The notes below the pieces were generated by a model, which was not told the origin of the DNA, did not search any database, and saw only the letters and a program-made list of their open reading frames with translations. Both the position numbers and the translations under genes were made by a program. A stretch of DNA of 7,235 nt from Acetobacteraceae bacterium (lineage in GTDB: Bacteria; Pseudomonadota; Alphaproteobacteria; Acetobacterales; Acetobacteraceae), in NCBI GenBank assembly GCA_003506895.1, contig DNXO01000084.1, positions 146,951-154,185 on the forward strand, in the 5' to 3' direction. Of this stretch, positions 5,221 through 7,235 are shown one piece after another (position 1 is the first letter of the stretch; the number at the start of each line of letters is the position of its first letter).

Positions 5221-6446
5221 GCGGTGCCCTCCTGCGCGCGGATTGAAGACGAACGCCGGCGCGACGTCCATTCACTTGCAACCGCCATGATCGAGGTCAG
5301 CGCCATGAACATGACCGATGAGAAGAAAACCCAGCGCGGCAGATTGTGATCCATGATCCAGCCGCCGATCAACGGACCAATGGTGCCGCCGATGTTGAAG
5401 CCGGTGGTGACGATGCCGAACACCCGCCCGAAGGCGCCGGGCGGTGAGGCGGCCCGAACCAGCATGTCCCGCGACGGGGAGATCATCCCGGACAGAAACC
5501 CGGCCAGGCCCATCGCCACGATGGTCAGCACCGAACCGATGTTGGTCATCCCAATCAGCAGCACCAGCGCCGCCGCGCCGCCATAACCGAAAGCGGCGAC
5601 ATCGCCATGCCGCTTGGTCCGGTCGGCGATGAAGCCGCCCGCCAAAACTCCGATCGCGGAGCTGAACAGAAACGATGACAGCGCCAGGTTAGCCGCCGAG
5701 AGGGAGAACCCGTACACCGTCACCAGCGCCACTGCCGAGTAATTCGTCAGCGCGCCGCTGCTGAGGCTCAACAGCGCGAAGAACCCAACCAACCCCACAA
5801 CGGCCGGCGTCAGCAGGGCGTGCATCGGAATATGAACCGATGACCCCGCGGGTGCATGTGCCGCCGCGGTGCGGTCCAGCCAACCCGCAAGAACAAGCGG
5901 CACGGCGACGACCAGACCCATGGCACCGGCGGCGATGATCGCGGCCTGATAGCCGAACCACTCCGCGCCCAGCAGCATCAGGATCGGCGCGATGGCACCA
6001 CCGATGAAGCCAGCGAATGTGTGGATAGAAAACGCCTTCCCCAAATGGCTCGGTTCGATGACCGAACCCAGGATCGCGTAATCCGCCGGGTGATAGACCG
6101 CGTTGGCGACACCAATCAGGGCAGAGGCCACCAGGATCCACGGATAGAACGGGAACAGGCCGATCGAGATATAGGACAGCCCGCCCAGAACCAGCCCGGC
6201 GATCAGCACGCGGCGTGCGCCGAAGCGGTCCACCGCATAGCCCATCGGCGCTTGCACCAGCCCGCTGACGACGTTGAAGACCGTGAGGGCGACGCCGAGT
6301 TCCACATACCCGATGCCCAGGCGCGCCTTGAGGATCGGAAACAGCGGCACCAGCACCAGATAATAGAAATGGCTGACCAGATGCGCCGAACTGATAAGCG
6401 CAAGCGCCTTGGGCTCGTGCCGCTGGAAAGGTGTTGAGATTGTCAT
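5217..6446 (-). CDS. MFS transporter, fosmidomycin-resistance (Fsr)-like branch
   Basis: A 409-residue inner-membrane protein with about 12 helices in two halves joined by a hydrophilic loop near 188-208. The first-half loop-2 motif GYAVDRFGARRVL (69-81) and its second-half counterpart GGFIADRTKR (270-279) are classic MFS signatures. The N-terminal SAHLVSHFYYLVLVPLFP (20-37), QAPMGY (65-70) and NAVYHPADYA (115-124) recall Fsr-type drug/H+ antiporters. The protein is probably an exporter of a small organic compound; the substrate cannot be told. The start at 6446 has only a weak ribosome binding site. A candidate promoter lies 29-57 bases upstream. The C-terminus ends in an arginine/serine-rich tail (SRRRSSSIRAQ) and its stop overlaps the NTF2-like start, so the two are one operon. 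It is separated from gabD by a terminator, so it is not part of a GABA-degradation operon. Confidence 0.92.
   Translation of the reverse strand: MTISTPFQRHEPKALALISSAHLVSHFYYLVLVPLFPILKARLGIGYVELGVALTVFNVVSGLVQAPMGYAVDRFGARRVLIAGLVLGGLSYISIGLFPFYPWILVASALIGVANAVYHPADYAILGSVIEPSHLGKAFSIHTFAGFIGGAIAPILMLLGAEWFGYQAAIIAAGAMGLVVAVPLVLAGWLDRTAAAHAPAGSSVHIPMHALLTPAVVGLVGFFALLSLSSGALTNYSAVALVTVYGFSLSAANLALSSFLFSSAIGVLAGGFIADRTKRHGDVAAFGYGGAAALVLLIGMTNIGSVLTIVAMGLAGFLSGMISPSRDMLVRAASPPGAFGRVFGIVTTGFNIGGTIGPLIGGWIMDHNLPRWVFFSSVMFMALTSIMAVASEWTSRRRSSSIRAQEGTA
5228..5233 (-). promoter_or_regulatory. Strong ribosome binding site AGGAGG deciding the NTF2-like start
   Basis: A perfect AGGAGG on the - strand, seven bases before the ATG at 5220, embedded in the 3' end of the MFS gene. 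It is the strongest ribosome binding site in the window. It suggests that the downstream protein is made in at least equal amount to the transporter. Confidence 0.85.
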
Positions 6447-6462
6447 TTCTGGCCGTTCTTAA

Positions 6463-6487
6463 TCCCTGCCGATCACGGTAGCAGGGA
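6463..6487. repeat. Inverted repeat bracketing the -10 box, likely operator
   Basis: TCCCTGC (6463-6469) and GCAGGGA (6481-6487) are perfect 7-bp arms separated by 11 bases. On the - strand the arms lie directly before the predicted -10 box and just around the start of transcription, which is where a dimeric repressor would block RNA polymerase. No regulator gene lies next to it in the window. Confidence 0.45.
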
Positions 6488-6503
6488 ATCGGCGCCGCGT
6501 CAT
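6475..6503 (-). promoter_or_regulatory. Candidate sigma70-type promoter of the MFS / NTF2-like operon
   Basis: On the - strand, ATGACG (6498-6503) is a plausible -35 box. It is followed by a 17-base spacer and TACCGT (6475-6480) as an extended -10 box preceded by TGC. Transcription would start about 20 bases before the ATG at 6446, giving a short leader. The hexamers are imperfect matches to the consensus, but spacing and position fit well. Confidence 0.45.
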
Positions 6504-6515
6504 CGGGCGGGGCTC

Positions 6516-6531
6516 CGGAGGACCGCGGAGG
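6516..6531. repeat. CGGAGG direct repeat with 10-bp period
   Basis: CGGAGG occurs at 6516-6521 and 6526-6531, exactly one helical turn apart, just upstream of the predicted -35 box of the MFS promoter. The first copy lies in an 8-base palindrome (CTCCGGAG, 6513-6520). The pair could be an activator site or chance in GC-rich DNA. Confidence 0.25.
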
Positions 6532-6566
6532 TTTGTGGCACGAATTCTCCCCGAGGCCATCCCAGA

Positions 6567-6611
6567 CAAAATGGAGAAAGAACGACCAAACGCGCTGGTC
6601 GTTCCTTCCCC
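6567..6611 (-). terminator. Rho-independent terminator of gabD
   Basis: On the - strand, GAACGACCA and TGGTCGTTC (6596-6604 and 6580-6588) form a perfect 9-bp stem with a 7-base loop. Outer pairs, two of them G-U, extend it to about 16 bp (6573-6611). The stem is followed by ATTTTG. It lies 28 bases after the gabD stop, ends that transcript, and insulates the MFS operon. Confidence 0.85.
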
Positions 6612-6638
6612 GATCAGAGTGCCGCGCCCAATCGTCCC

Positions 6639-7235
6639 CTAAGTCCCGATCCCGCCAATCGCCAAATACTTGATCTCCAGATAGTCCTCGATCCCGTACT
6701 TGGAGCCTTCACGCCCAAGCCCCGAGGATTTCATTCCGCCGAACGGTGCCTCGGCGGTGGAGATGATCCCCTCATTGATTCCGATGATGCCGTATTCCAA
6801 AGCCTCGCCGACCCGGAAGATGCGGCCGATATCCCGGGCGTAGAAATAGGCGGCAAGACCGAACTCGGTATCGTTCGCCAACCGGATCGCTTCCTCCTCG
6901 GTTTTGAAGCGGAACAGCGGCGCGACCGGGCCGAAGGTTTCCTCACGGAAGATCAGCGCATCGTGCGGGACGTTCGCCAGCACCGTGGGTTCATAGAAGT
7001 TGCCGCCCAACAGATGCTTCTTGCCGCCGGTCACGATGGTCGCACCCATCGAAAGCGCGTTGGCGACATGCTCCTCCACCTTTGTCACGGCGGCGGCGTT
7101 GATCAGTGGGCCTTGCGAGACCCCCGGCTCCATGCCGTTGCCGACCTTCATCGCCTCGACGGCCGCCTTTAGCTTGGCGGCGAACGCATCATACACGCCG
7201 TCCTGCACCAGGATGCGGTTGGCGCAGACGCAGGT
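6639..7235 (-). CDS. gabD: Succinate-semialdehyde dehydrogenase (NADP+), C-terminal part
   Basis: The gene runs off the right edge; 198 C-terminal residues are visible, beginning at TCVCANRILVQDGVYD. GabD oxidises succinate semialdehyde to succinate, the last step of the GABA shunt, in the cytosol. The first visible Cys (residue 2) is the catalytic nucleophile, and a second Cys two residues later is the partner seen in many SSADHs. Further signatures are GPLINAAAVTKVEEH, EETFGPVAPLFRF (98-110), NDTEFGLAAYFYARD, GIIGINEGIIS and APFGGMKSSGLGREGSKYG. These match E. coli GabD almost position for position, which sets it apart from general aldehyde dehydrogenases. The catalytic Glu and most of the cofactor domain lie outside the window. 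A GTG within the frame at 7208 is not a start, because the conserved sequence continues upstream of it. The gene has its own terminator. Confidence 0.95.
   Translation of the reverse strand, partial: TCVCANRILVQDGVYDAFAAKLKAAVEAMKVGNGMEPGVSQGPLINAAAVTKVEEHVANALSMGATIVTGGKKHLLGGNFYEPTVLANVPHDALIFREETFGPVAPLFRFKTEEEAIRLANDTEFGLAAYFYARDIGRIFRVGEALEYGIIGINEGIISTAEAPFGGMKSSGLGREGSKYGIEDYLEIKYLAIGGIGT

Noticed and set aside
5221..5271. Seventeen-residue N-terminal extension of the NTF2-like protein (ATG 5271)
   Set aside because: It lies inside the MFS coding sequence, while AGGAGG and the ATGA overlap clearly place the start at 5220.
6535..6642. 35-codon GTG-start open frame on + between the MFS gene and gabD
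   Set aside because: The GGAGG is only three bases from the start, the frame runs through the gabD terminator stem, and the product is proline-rich with no motif.
7206..7208. GTG at 7208 as the start of a shorter dehydrogenase
   Set aside because: The conserved TCVCANRIL block continues in frame to the window edge, so the gene is cut by the window and not internally started.

Overview
The window reads as high-GC chromosomal DNA from an alphaproteobacterium, probably in or near the Acetobacteraceae/Rhodospirillales. This rests on the GC-rich codon use, the adjacent short-form hisG and hisD, and the general style of the proteins; no rRNA or other marker gene is present to confirm it. There is no sign of phage, transposon, CRISPR, tRNA or rRNA.

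Left third, + strand (61-2445): three co-oriented genes. A DUF1295 membrane protein (steroid 5-alpha-reductase fold) overlaps by 4 bases a SAM-dependent methyltransferase of the cyclopropane-fatty-acid synthase superfamily. That enzyme resembles the coclaurine N-methyltransferase branch more than classical CFA synthase. A 22-base gap leads to a small six-helix membrane protein that looks like a sensor input domain with no output domain. The likely theme is membrane-lipid or small-molecule modification, with a methyl transfer and a possible NADPH-dependent reduction. The substrate cannot be read from the sequence.

Middle, - strand (2477-4470): hisG followed by hisD, five bases apart. They encode the first and the last enzymes of histidine biosynthesis. 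HisG is the short form, so a HisZ regulatory subunit is expected elsewhere in the genome. hisD converges on the left operon with only 31 bases between stop codons. A 294-base gap with two inverted repeats lies upstream of hisG.

Right, - strand (4765-6446): an MFS transporter (fosmidomycin-resistance-like branch) overlaps by 4 bases a downstream NTF2/SnoaL-like protein, which has a strong ribosome binding site. A candidate promoter with an inverted repeat bracketing its -10 box precedes the transporter. Further right, a long Rho-independent terminator ends gabD (NADP-type succinate-semialdehyde dehydrogenase), whose 5' part runs off the window; the last 198 residues are visible, starting at the catalytic cysteine.

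Most genes are of familiar families. The part most open to new biology is the DUF1295 / methyltransferase / membrane-protein operon. I see nothing that proves a wholly undescribed system.
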